Assembly: GCA_038380795.1 (NCBI GenBank)
Contig: CM076265.1
Location: 1,364,001 to 1,428,000, forward strand
DNA: 64,000 nt
Direction: 5' to 3'
DNA from: Pyrocephalus nanus
Lineage: Eukaryota; Chordata; Aves; Passeriformes; Tyrannidae
Shown in pieces: positions 1 through 54,376 of this stretch. A model generated the notes under the pieces. The model made no database searches and had not been told where the DNA came from. It worked only from the letters and a program-made list of their open reading frames with translations. Made by a program: the position numbers and the translations under genes. How positions within the stretch are numbered: the first letter of the stretch is position 1; each line of letters begins with the position of its first letter.

Positions 1-97
1 AGTTTTTTTGTTGTTTTTTTTCTCCGATATACCCGGGGGGGGGTGTTGTTGTTGTTTTTTTTTGTTTTCCCCATCCCACGTGGCAGTGACCAGGGAT

Positions 98-289
98 CCC
101 ACAGCGCTGCCTGGTGACAGGCACTGGTGACAAGCTCTGCTCCTGTAGTGATCCAACAGCGCCACCTGGTGACTACCATAGGACACTACAGGTTCTGCAC
201 TTCCAACGACCCAACAGCGCCACCTGGTGAATGGTACAGGACATTACAAGTTTTACACCTCCAGTGACCCGACGGCGCCCCCTGCTGAC
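98..289 (-). promoter_or_regulatory. Tandem array of four CTCF-like motifs in the 5' LTR
   Basis: Four motif copies lie at about 98-118, 153-173, 211-231 and 268-289, with starts 55-58 bases apart, inside diverged tandem repeats of about 58 bp. Copies 2 and 3 share CAGCGCCACCTGGTGA, whose reverse complement TCACCAGGTGGCGCTG matches the CTCF core. Copy 4 on the reverse strand reads GTCAGCAGGGGGCGCC, very close to the best vertebrate CTCF consensus. All four point the same way. Binding is inferred from the motif alone. Confidence 0.65.
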
Positions 290-457
290 TGTGGTTGGAA
301 CTACACCAAAGGGTGCTAAAAATTGAACTATTTTAAATTTTCCTTTTGCCGGGCTATCGGTTTTGTTCTTGAAGGGGATTATTGGTGGGTATAGTAGTAT
401 TGCTTGGTTGTTTACTTGGGTTCTTTTTGTGTTCTTGTTAATACAAACATACCTTTT

Positions 458-463
458 AATAAA
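458..463 (+). terminator. LTR polyadenylation signal AATAAA (5' LTR)
   Basis: A canonical AATAAA is followed within about 60 bases by T-rich sequence, as expected for the R region of an LTR. The same signal recurs at 6843-6848 in the 3' LTR, where it would end the viral transcript. In sense orientation it could also cut short ANO3 transcripts. Confidence 0.6.
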
Positions 464-601
464 GGGCTGTTATTTTGTTTTCCCTTTTCCATAATTTGTT
501 TTTTTTTCCCTTCAATCAAAGCTCCTTAGTTTTGGATTAATAATTGCTTAGGAAAAAGTTTGGGGTCTTTTCCTCCTAATCCATCCTCAGCAGAAGACCC
601 T

Positions 602-622
602 TGTCCCATTTAAACTGGGACA
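602..622 (+). repeat. Near-palindrome at the LTR 3' terminus
   Basis: TGTCCCA and TGGGACA are exact reverse complements separated by seven AT-rich bases, at the very end of the LTR. It recurs at 6987-7007. It could be the integrase recognition end, or a hairpin in U5 RNA just before the primer binding site. Confidence 0.6.
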
Positions 623-626
623 TTTT

Positions 627-644
627 TGGCGCCCAACGCGGGGC
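627..644 (+). other. Primer binding site, tRNA-Lys1,2 type
   Basis: TGGCGCCCAACGCGGGGC differs at one base from the primer site complementary to the 3' end of tRNA-Lys1,2, which is used by foamy viruses and several betaretroviruses and lentiviruses. It begins four bases after the LTR end. ERV-L elements were named for a leucine primer, so a lysine site with an ERV-L-like pol is notable. Confidence 0.8.
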
Positions 645-719
645 TTTGAGAGAGGAAAAGTGGAAAAGGAATAACTGCCCTTTTGTGACTTTATACGTGT
701 TTGTGAACCTGTAGGCACC
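645..719 (+). other. Short viral leader between primer binding site and gag
   Basis: Only about 75 bases separate the primer binding site from the gag ATG. The ATG context GCACCATGA is good, and no other ATG lies between. I see no convincing splice donor, which agrees with the lack of an env gene needing a spliced RNA. A packaging signal would have to lie here or inside gag. Confidence 0.5.
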
Positions 720-2570
720 ATGAAGTCTAAGCTCGCTGCTTTTCTGTGGTATATAATTATGCCAAAATCTATGTCTCACCTGTCGATGTTTTTCAGCTCA
801 GACACTATGACCCTCATTGTAATAAGTATGTTTGAGATCTCGCATTGGGTTCATGACATAGCAAACTCAGCACCTGTTATTTTCCTTCGGGACATGTTCT
901 CAAGGATATATTACTGCTCTAGCCTACACTGTCTCCTTTGGGGTTTTAAGGATAATGGCACCTATCCCTATGGAGAAACACAGGGAGGTATATTTACCCA
1001 ACCCCTCCTACATTTTCTCTTTGGTTCTAATACAACGGCCTCTGAGACATTTAAACTCTCTTTAGGTGTAAGAGACGTTTTCCTTTTGGGGTTTTTCGTG
1101 CAAGCTTGTGCCACGGTGTTATATCTAACATTTGTAGTTAGGCCCATGATTAACCAGGCACGGGCACAGAAGCCAGCCCCAGGGGTGGGAAACTTCGAAT
1201 GGCATGGGCCATGGGAAGACTTGGGTAAATTTCTAGAAAGTGGTTCAGTTCCTACAGCATGGAAGTTCGCTCTCGAAAAACTCCCAGACCCTACACAGAT
1301 AATAATAGCTGCAAGGGAGAGGAGTCATGGTAAACCCATAGAGAGGCAGGTGGCAGATGCATGTGGGGCTTTAGCCGTTGCCTACCAAAAGGTGCTCGGT
1401 ATGGTGCAGCCTTCACAGGGAAAAAGAAAAGATGAAAACGAGAGGTCTGATACAAGGGTGACTCCAGATCAGGCCAGTTCCAAGGAACCAAACAAGTCAA
1501 TGGAGGTTGCACCTATCCAAAGGAGAAAATATAAGACCAAATCAGCCCGCCCAGTTGATGATGATGAGGAGGCAGGACCCTCACAGGCAGCCAACCCGGA
1601 GCCAGAAATCATCACTGAGTCCTTATCGTATGACAATCTCCGGAAATTACGGGAAGACGTCATTCGTCAGCCGAATGAGTCCATACTAACCTGGATGATC
1701 CGAGTTTGGGATTCCACGGGTGATGCCATAAGCCTTGATGGTGGTGAAGCAAGGTCCTTGAGGTCTATTGCCCGAGATGCGGGCATTGAAGAGGCATTTG
1801 TGAGAGAATCAAAGCCCCTGTCTCTCTGGGCACGGCTGCTGGATGCTGTGAGAGAGAAGTTCATCCACAAAGAGGCCTTCCAGGCAGACCATCTTACAAA
1901 GAGCTGGAATACCATGGAGGAGGGGATCCGACGCCTGAGGGAAATGGCACTGTTGGAGGTACTGTTTGGAGGGGATATGCAAGCTAATCACGATCCCGAC
2001 AAGGTTAGATGTACACCATACATGTGGTGGACCCTCATACGTATGGGGCCATCTGCACACATCAGTTACCTGACATCATTGGAGGCTGGGGAAAAGAGAG
2101 AGCCAGTGGCGTTTATAACAAATAAACTTCGGATGTACAACAGTATGGTCCAAGAATCACTACAAGCCCGCGTTTCCTCCGTAGAGACCTCGATCAACAA
2201 CCTCACTACCATAGCTACAAAACTACAAGATCAACAGGAGAAAATCCTAGAAAAGATGGAGAAGAACAGCTCCCAGGTGGCACCAGTGAGAACCAGGCGC
2301 CCCCCAGCCAGAGAGGGGAGACAGGCCTCACGAACCGAGCTGTGGTATTTCCTAGCTGGCTCTGGAGAAGACATGGGACAGTGGGACAAGAAACCCACCC
2401 ATGCCTTGGCAGCCCGAGTACAAGAGGTTAAGGACCAGAGAAAAACAACGTCCGTGAAAGTGAGTGCAGTGCCGGTATCCCGTGGGCAGGGATCTGACCC
2501 ACTAGAAGGTACCTCCCGCCGGTATTTGCAGACGGAAAACTGTGACGAGCAAGACAGAGACCAGTATTAG
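720..2570 (+). CDS. gag: Retroviral Gag-like polyprotein, 616 aa, with hydrophobic N-terminus
   Basis: This is the structural polyprotein of the provirus, placed between the primer binding site and pol. Residues 1-145 are unusual for Gag: hydrophobic stretches near 5-14 and 29-39, sequons at N79 and N104, and a strong predicted membrane segment near 119-140 followed by RPMINQ. A charged linker (about 225-295) holds basic patches and an acidic DDDEE run. Residues about 300-480 probably form the capsid-like part, rich in tryptophan and leucine. A coiled-coil candidate lies near 480-515, followed by a basic RTRRPPAR patch. I see no CCHC zinc knuckle, as in class III and foamy Gags. The frame is unbroken and ends in UAG at 2568-2570, with pol continuing in the same frame. 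The call rests mainly on position and composition; no single diagnostic Gag motif is visible. Confidence 0.72.
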   Translation: MKSKLAAFLWYIIMPKSMSHLSMFFSSDTMTLIVISMFEISHWVHDIANSAPVIFLRDMFSRIYYCSSLHCLLWGFKDNGTYPYGETQGGIFTQPLLHFLFGSNTTASETFKLSLGVRDVFLLGFFVQACATVLYLTFVVRPMINQARAQKPAPGVGNFEWHGPWEDLGKFLESGSVPTAWKFALEKLPDPTQIIIAARERSHGKPIERQVADACGALAVAYQKVLGMVQPSQGKRKDENERSDTRVTPDQASSKEPNKSMEVAPIQRRKYKTKSARPVDDDEEAGPSQAANPEPEIITESLSYDNLRKLREDVIRQPNESILTWMIRVWDSTGDAISLDGGEARSLRSIARDAGIEEAFVRESKPLSLWARLLDAVREKFIHKEAFQADHLTKSWNTMEEGIRRLREMALLEVLFGGDMQANHDPDKVRCTPYMWWTLIRMGPSAHISYLTSLEAGEKREPVAFITNKLRMYNSMVQESLQARVSSVETSINNLTTIATKLQDQQEKILEKMEKNSSQVAPVRTRRPPAREGRQASRTELWYFLAGSGEDMGQWDKKPTHALAARVQEVKDQRKTTSVKVSAVPVSRGQGSDPLEGTSRRYLQTENCDEQDRDQY

Positions 2571-2604
2571 AGGGGCCCTGCCTCTAGCCAGGTGGAGGCA
2601 CGGG
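2568..2604 (+). promoter_or_regulatory. Gag-pol junction: UAG plus downstream hairpin, probable readthrough signal
   Basis: Gag ends with UAG at 2568-2570 and the same frame stays open into pol. Five bases later a stem can form: CCC TGCCTC (2576-2584) pairs with GAGGCA, then GGG after one bulged C (2595-2604), around a 10-base loop. A stop codon with a close RNA structure is the arrangement used for stop suppression in gammaretroviruses. The pairing is seen in the sequence; readthrough is inferred. Confidence 0.6.
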
Positions 2605-5600
2605 ACAACCCTGTCTATTGGACGGTGTGGATCCGATGGCCTGGCACATCAGACCCACAAGAATATAAGGCTTTGGTTGACACTGGCGCTCAATGCACGT
2701 TAATGCCCTCAGGACATGTGGGACCAGAGGCTATTTCCATTTCTGGGGTGACCGGAGGGTCACAGCTGTTGACCGTGTTGGAAGCTGAAGTGAGCTTGAC
2801 CGGGAAGGAGTGGCAGAAACACCCCATTGTGACTGGTCCAGATGCCCCATGTATCCTGGGCATTGACTACCTTAGGAATGGGTATTTCAAAGACCCCAAG
2901 GGACATAGGTGGGCTTTCGGGATAGCTGCTGTAGAGACAGAAGTGGCTAAGCAGTTGAATTCACTACCTGGCCTCTCGGAGAACCCTTCTGCTGTGGGAC
3001 TGTTGAAAGTTGAGGAACAGCGAGTGCCAATTGCCACTACAATAGTGCACCGTCGGCAGTACCGAACGAACCGAGACTCTGTGATCCCCATCCATAAGAT
3101 GATCCGTGAGCTGGAAAGTCAAGGAGTGATCAGCAGGATCCACTCCCCCTTCAACAGCCCCATCTGGCCTGTGCGTAAGTCTGACGGAGAATGGAGATTG
3201 ACTGTGGACTATCGTGGCCTGAATGAAGCCACCCCGCCACTGAGCGCCGCTGTTCCAGACATGTTGGAGCTCCAGTACGAGCTGGAGTCTAAGGCAGCGA
3301 GGTGGTACGCCACTATTGACATCGCGAATGCGTTCTTCTCCATTCCCTTGGCAGCAGAGTGCAGGCCGCAGTTTGCTTTCACGTGGAGGGGCGTGCAGTA
3401 CACGTGGAACCGACTGCCCCAGGGGTGGAAACACAGCCCCACCATCTGCCACGGATTGATCCAGGCTACGCTAGAGAAAGGTGAAGCTCCAGAACACCTT
3501 CAGTACATTGATGACATCATTGTATGGGGGGACACAGCAGAAGAGGTCTCTGAGAAAGGAAAGAAGATCATACAGATTCTCCTGGATGCTGGGTTGGCCA
3601 TCAAAAGAAGTAAAGTCAAGGGACCTGCCCGAGAGATCCAGTTCCTGGGAGTAAAGTGGCAAGATGGACGTCGTCAGATCCCGACTGAAGTCATTGATAA
3701 AATCACAGCAATGGCCCCCCCAACTAGCAAGAAAGAAACCCAAGCTTTCCTGGGTGCCATAGGTTTTTGGAGGATGCATATCCCCGAGTACAGCCAGATC
3801 GTAAGCCCTCTCTATCTGGTAACCCGCAAGAAGAATGATTTCCAGTGGGGTCCTGAACAACAGCAAGCATTCGAACAGATTAAACAGGAGATTGCCCATG
3901 CTGTAGCCCTTGGGCCAGTCAGGACAGGACCAGATGTGAAGAATGTGCTCTACTCTGCATCTGGGGATAAGGGCCTCTCCTGGAGCCTCTGGCAGAAGGT
4001 GCCTGGTGAGACCCGAGGCCGCCCACTTGGGTTCTGGAGCCGAAGCTACAGAGGGTCAGAAGCCAATTACACTCCAACAGAAAAGGAGATCCTAGCAGCT
4101 TATGAGGGAGTACAAGCTGCCTCAGAGGTGATTGGCACAGAACAGCTCCTCCTGGCACCTCGGCTACCGGTATTGAGTTGGATGTTCAAAGGGAAGACGC
4201 CCTCTACACATCATGCCACTGATGCCACCTGGAGCAAATGGATTGCCCTGATCACGCAGCGCGCCCGCATTGGAAACCCAAATCGCCCTGGGATCCTAGA
4301 GATCATCACGAACTGGCCGGAAGGTGAGAATTTTAGTCTAGCAGAAGAAGAAGAAGGGGAGCAAGTGGTACGGGCAGAGGAAGCCCCAGCATACAACCAA
4401 CTACCAGAAGAAGACATACGCTATGCACTCTTTACTGATGGTTCCTGCCGTATTGTAGGAATGAAACGTAAATGGAAAGCAGCTGTATGGAGTCCCACAC
4501 GACAAGTTGCAGAAGCTATAGAAGGAGAGGGTGAATCAAGCCAATTCGCAGAACTCAAAGCCGTCCAGCTGGCATTGGACATTGCTGAACGAGAGAAGTG
4601 GCCGAAACTTTTCCTTTACACAGACTCATGGATGGTGGCCAATGCCCTGTGGGGGTGGTTGGACAGATGGAAGAAGACCAATTGGAAACGTAGGGGAAAA
4701 CCCATCTGGGCCGCTGATATATGGCAAAACATTGCTACCCGGGTAGAGAAACTGATTGTGAGAGTCCGCCACGTAGACGCCCACGTGCCCAAAAATCGAG
4801 CCAATGAAGAACATCGCAACAATGCACAGGCAGACCGAGCTGCACAAGTTGAGGTGTTACAGGTGGACCTAGATTGGCAGCACAAAGGCGAACTGTTCTT
4901 AGCACGATGGGCCCATGATGCCGCCGGCCATCAGGGCAGAGATGCCACCTACAGATGGGCACGAGACCGAGGGGTGGATCTAACCATGGATGCTATCTCT
5001 CAGGTTATCCATGACTGTGAGACATGCGCTGCCATTAAACAGGCTAAGAGACTGAAACCCCTGTGGTATGGTGGACGGTGGAATAAATACAGATATGGGG
5101 AGGCTTGGCAGGTTGATTATATCACACTGCCACAGACCCGCCAAGGTAAGCGCTATGTGCTCACCATGGTGGAAGTCACCACTGGATGGCTGGAGACGCA
5201 TCCGGTGCCCCACGCCACTGCCAGAAATACCATCCTGGGCCTCGAAAAACAGGTCCTGTGGCGGCACGGCACCCCAGAGCGGATTGAGTCAGATAATGGG
5301 ACACACTTCAAGAATAGTTTAGTTACCACTTGGGCGAAAGAGCATGGCATTGAGTGGGTCTATCACATACCATACCATGCAGCAGCTGCCGGGAAGGTTG
5401 AACGGTGCAATGGACTGTTGAAGACTACCCTGAAAGCATTAGGTGGAGGGACTTTCAAACACTGGGATCAACACCTAGCAAAGGCTACATGGTTAGTCAA
5501 CACTAGAGGCTCTGTCAATCGAGCCGGCCCTGCCCAATCAGAGTCCCTTCACACTGTAGATGGGGACAAGGTCCCAGTGGTTCACATGAGAGGTATGTTA

Positions 5601-5750
5601 GGTAAAACAGTTTGGGTTAACCATGCCTCGAGCAAAGGCAAATCCATTCGTGGAGTTGTCTTTGCCCAAGGACCTGGTTCCACATGGTGGGTGATGCAAG
5701 AAGATGGAGAAACCCGGTGCATACCCCAAGGAGATATTATCTTAGGGTAA
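2571..5750 (+). CDS. pol: Retroviral Pol: protease, reverse transcriptase, RNase H, integrase
   Basis: The frame is open from the codon after the gag UAG. No ATG is needed if Pol is made as a Gag-Pol fusion; numbering below starts at GTG 2592. The aspartic protease motif is LVDTGAQ (about 28-34). The reverse transcriptase has LPQGWKHSP and the catalytic YIDD (305-308). RNase H shows FTDGSC (about 613-618), an E in QFAELKA, and YTDSW. Integrase has an HHCC zinc module ending CETC, then the core D in VDYITLP, D in ESDNGTHF and E in GKVERCNG, with 35 residues between the last two. No frameshift, internal stop or missing catalytic residue is visible. There is no dUTPase module at the C-terminus, unlike mouse MuERV-L. 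The product would copy viral RNA and integrate the DNA. Confidence 0.93.
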   Translation, partial: RGPASSQVEARDNPVYWTVWIRWPGTSDPQEYKALVDTGAQCTLMPSGHVGPEAISISGVTGGSQLLTVLEAEVSLTGKEWQKHPIVTGPDAPCILGIDYLRNGYFKDPKGHRWAFGIAAVETEVAKQLNSLPGLSENPSAVGLLKVEEQRVPIATTIVHRRQYRTNRDSVIPIHKMIRELESQGVISRIHSPFNSPIWPVRKSDGEWRLTVDYRGLNEATPPLSAAVPDMLELQYELESKAARWYATIDIANAFFSIPLAAECRPQFAFTWRGVQYTWNRLPQGWKHSPTICHGLIQATLEKGEAPEHLQYIDDIIVWGDTAEEVSEKGKKIIQILLDAGLAIKRSKVKGPAREIQFLGVKWQDGRRQIPTEVIDKITAMAPPTSKKETQAFLGAIGFWRMHIPEYSQIVSPLYLVTRKKNDFQWGPEQQQAFEQIKQEIAHAVALGPVRTGPDVKNVLYSASGDKGLSWSLWQKVPGETRGRPLGFWSRSYRGSEANYTPTEKEILAAYEGVQAASEVIGTEQLLLAPRLPVLSWMFKGKTPSTHHATDATWSKWIALITQRARIGNPNRPGILEIITNWPEGENFSLAEEEEGEQVVRAEEAPAYNQLPEEDIRYALFTDGSCRIVGMKRKWKAAVWSPTRQVAEAIEGEGESSQFAELKAVQLALDIAEREKWPKLFLYTDSWMVANALWGWLDRWKKTNWKRRGKPIWAADIWQNIATRVEKLIVRVRHVDAHVPKNRANEEHRNNAQADRAAQVEVLQVDLDWQHKGELFLARWAHDAAGHQGRDATYRWARDRGVDLTMDAISQVIHDCETCAAIKQAKRLKPLWYGGRWNKYRYGEAWQVDYITLPQTRQGKRYVLTMVEVTTGWLETHPVPHATARNTILGLEKQVLWRHGTPERIESDNGTHFKNSLVTTWAKEHGIEWVYHIPYHAAAAGKVERCNGLLKTTLKALGGGTFKHWDQHLAKATWLVNTRGSVNRAGPAQSESLHTVDGDKVPVVHMRGMLGKTVWVNHASSKGKSIRGVVFAQGPGSTWWVMQEDGETRCIPQGDIILG

Positions 5751-6043
5751 ACAGGCTATAATTGTACCCGTATTTGTACCTATATATTTATGAATGTGTA
5801 TGTAGTTTAGAATAATGTATGTATGTATGGAGTTCAAGAAAAAGGGTTCAATTTGATAGATGTATAGTGGCATGGGAATGGGAAGAAAAATTAGGGGTGG
5901 ATAATGTCATAGTTCTGACTTTAGCAAGGAATTTTTCTTCCCTTCCCCTCCCCCTGTGTGTGTGTGTGTGCAGCACACCCATTTAGGTGAAAACAAAAGA
6001 ACTAGCCGGGGCGCTAATGGTCGAACATTAGTTGCCTAGCAAC
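5751..6043 (+). other. Viral 3' untranslated stretch, no env
   Basis: Nothing here encodes an envelope protein. It holds a pyrimidine tract running into a TG repeat and CAG at 5971-5973, which resembles a 3' splice site. Two adjacent inverted repeats follow: CTAATG/CATTAG (6014-6031) and GTTGC/GCAAC (6031-6043). The second is also a perfect RFX X-box-like motif, GTTGCCTAGCAAC. Confidence 0.7.
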
Positions 6044-6056
6044 GAAGGGGGAGGGG
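6044..6056 (+). other. Polypurine tract, probable plus-strand primer
   Basis: GAAGGGGGAGGGG is an unbroken 13-base purine run just before a TG that could start the 3' LTR at 6058. Another purine/G-rich run at 6078-6098 leaves the exact LTR boundary uncertain by up to about 60 bases. Confidence 0.6.
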
Positions 6057-6057
6057 T

Positions 6058-7007
6058 TGGGGCTGGTGTGTGGGCTGGAAGGAGGTGGGGGGGGGGAGTC
6101 AGGCTCGCGGGGAGGAGGAGAGGCTGCTGTGAGCTGGCAGACGCTGGTTCATTTGGTTTTTTCTTGTTGTTGTTTTTTTTTTTTCCTGTTGGAGGGAAGT
6201 TTTTTTTTTGGCTGCTGCGGTTCCTTCCCAACTATTCCTGTTTGTCGGGGCCCCCCCGGAGTTCGTGAGTTTTTCTTCCATTGAGAGAACTTTCTGTGTT
6301 GTCGGTGTTGTTTTTTTTTTCGCTTCCCCCTTCCCCTTCGCCCCCCCCCCCCTTCCTCCTTTTCCTCGGGAGGGGAAGAGGAATCAGTTTTTTTGTTGTT
6401 TTTTTTCTCCGATATACCCGGGGGGGGGTGTTGTTGTTGTTTTTTTTTGTTTTCCCCATCCCACGTGGCAGTGACCAGGGATCCCACAGCGCTGCCTGGT
6501 GACAGGCACTGGTGACAAGCTCTGCTCCTGTAGTGATCCAACAGCGCCACCTGGTGACTACCATAGGACACTACAGGTTCTGCACTTCCAACGACCCAAC
6601 AGCGCCACCTGGTGAATGGTACAGGACATTACAAGTTTTACACCTCCAGTGACCCGACGGCGCCCCCTGCTGACTGTGGTTGGAACTACACCAAAGGGTG
6701 CTAAAAATTGAACTATTTTAAATTTTCCTTTTGCCGGGCTATCGGTTTTGTTCTTGAAGGGGATTATTGGTGGGTATAGTAGTATTGCTTGGTTGTTTAC
6801 TTGGGTTCTTTTTGTGTTCTTGTTAATACAAACATACCTTTTAATAAAGGGCTGTTATTTTGTTTTCCCTTTTCCATAATTTGTTTTTTTTTCCCTTCAA
6901 TCAAAGCTCCTTAGTTTTGGATTAATAATTGCTTAGGAAAAAGTTTGGGGTCTTTTCCTCCTAATCCATCCTCAGCAGAAGACCCTTGTCCCATTTAAAC
7001 TGGGACA
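6058..7007 (+). repeat. 3' LTR, full length, about 950 bp
   Basis: The end at 7007 (CA) is fixed by comparison with the 5' LTR. The start at 6058 (TG after the polypurine tract) is inferred. Bases 6386-7007 equal bases 1-622. The unshared 6058-6385 part is U3 sequence with a 10-base G run near 6087-6096, long T runs and C-rich tracts. CTCF-like motifs recur at about 6483-6503, 6538-6558, 6596-6616 and 6653-6674. The poly(A) signal is at 6843-6848. The LTR is followed by GGTGGGAAG; the target-site duplication cannot be checked because the 5' flank is outside the window. Confidence 0.85.
6483..6674 (-). promoter_or_regulatory. Tandem array of four CTCF-like motifs in the 3' LTR
   Basis: This is an exact second copy of the array at 98-289, in the same orientation. 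It brings the element to eight CTCF-like sites, in two groups about 6.4 kb apart. It lies about 0.9 kb upstream of an ANO3 exon. Confidence 0.65.
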
Positions 7008-7546
7008 GGTGGGAAGCAGCTAGTCGAGATTTTAAACGTTGCTAACATGGCACTGAAAGAGAGCTTGAGCTAGAATATCCATGAAAACATTCCAATCAAT
7101 ACCATTTCTTTATTTTTTTTAGATTTATTTCTCTCTTGAAGAAAATACAAGTATGTTTGTTCTGTAAAATTTGCCCAGGTACAAAACAGAGAGAAAATTG
7201 CTTTAGTTTGCTTGCCTTTAATTTTTTTTTAATTCCCCTTGAAAGTAAGAATTAACAGAAGTTTGTTATTAATACACATCACACAATAATTTTAAGGTTT
7301 TTTTTTCACAGTTGGAGGAAATAACTAGAATATGGGTTTTGTGAAGCTGTTTTGTTTTGTTCTAATGAATTGGAAATCCTGAGCAACTGATGCATATTGA
7401 CTTTTTATTCTTTTTTGCATATTCATCCTACAGATATGTGGATGTTTCCATGGTTTAGGAAATGCTGTGCTTATATGCAGTTCATGATGGGGCTCTTCAT
7501 CTTTTTAGATGCCTTATTCAGTGTGTTTTTATTGTGTCTCCTCCAG
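7008..7546 (+). other. ANO3 intron remnant between provirus and first visible exon
   Basis: AT-rich intronic sequence with T runs. At the LTR/genome junction ACAG|GTGGGA could act as a weak splice donor. The acceptor for the next exon is at 7545-7546 after a pyrimidine-rich stretch. Confidence 0.6.

Positions 7547-54376
<46,830 letters not shown>

Larger units (their letters stand above)
1..622 (+). repeat. 5' LTR, 3' 622 bases only
   Basis: Bases 1-622 repeat exactly at 6386-7007. The copy ends in CA at 621-622, four T residues before the primer binding site. It contains T-rich and G-run low-complexity sequence (1-80), CTCF-like tandem repeats (98-289), a weak TATA-like TTTTAAA at 331-337, and a poly(A) signal AATAAA at 458-463 followed by T-rich sequence. 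The last 21 bases form a near-palindrome, TGTCCCA and TGGGACA around an AT-rich centre. The U3 start lies outside the window. Confidence 0.9.
1..7007 (+). mobile_element. Endogenous retrovirus, class III (ERV-L/spuma-like), env-less, intact gag and pol
   Basis: This is a provirus made of LTR, primer binding site, gag, pol, polypurine tract and LTR. Its 5' end is cut off by the window edge inside the 5' LTR. Position 1 matches 6386 and position 622 matches 7007 with no length difference, and I saw no base difference on reading both copies, so the insertion is recent. Gag has no CCHC zinc knuckle and pol carries protease, reverse transcriptase, RNase H and integrase in that order; both points fit class III elements. 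I found no env frame between pol and the 3' LTR, so it probably spread by intracellular retrotransposition. It lies in an ANO3 intron, in the same orientation as ANO3. The family name is inferred from pol motif style and not from a database match. Confidence 0.88.

Noticed and set aside
2867..5350. Reverse-strand and other-frame ORFs of 65-160 codons inside gag and pol
   Set aside because: They overlap pol, which has clear catalytic motifs; they are shadows of its codon use.
5751..6570. Short frames on both strands after pol as a possible env or accessory gene
   Set aside because: They are low-complexity (long G, C and T runs), lie mostly in the LTR, and have no signal peptide plus membrane-anchor layout or cysteine pattern of an envelope.
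7397..7546. Upstream open extension of ANO3 exon w1 from an ATG at 7397
   Set aside because: A good splice acceptor at 7545-7546 and the start of anoctamin similarity show the upstream part is intron.
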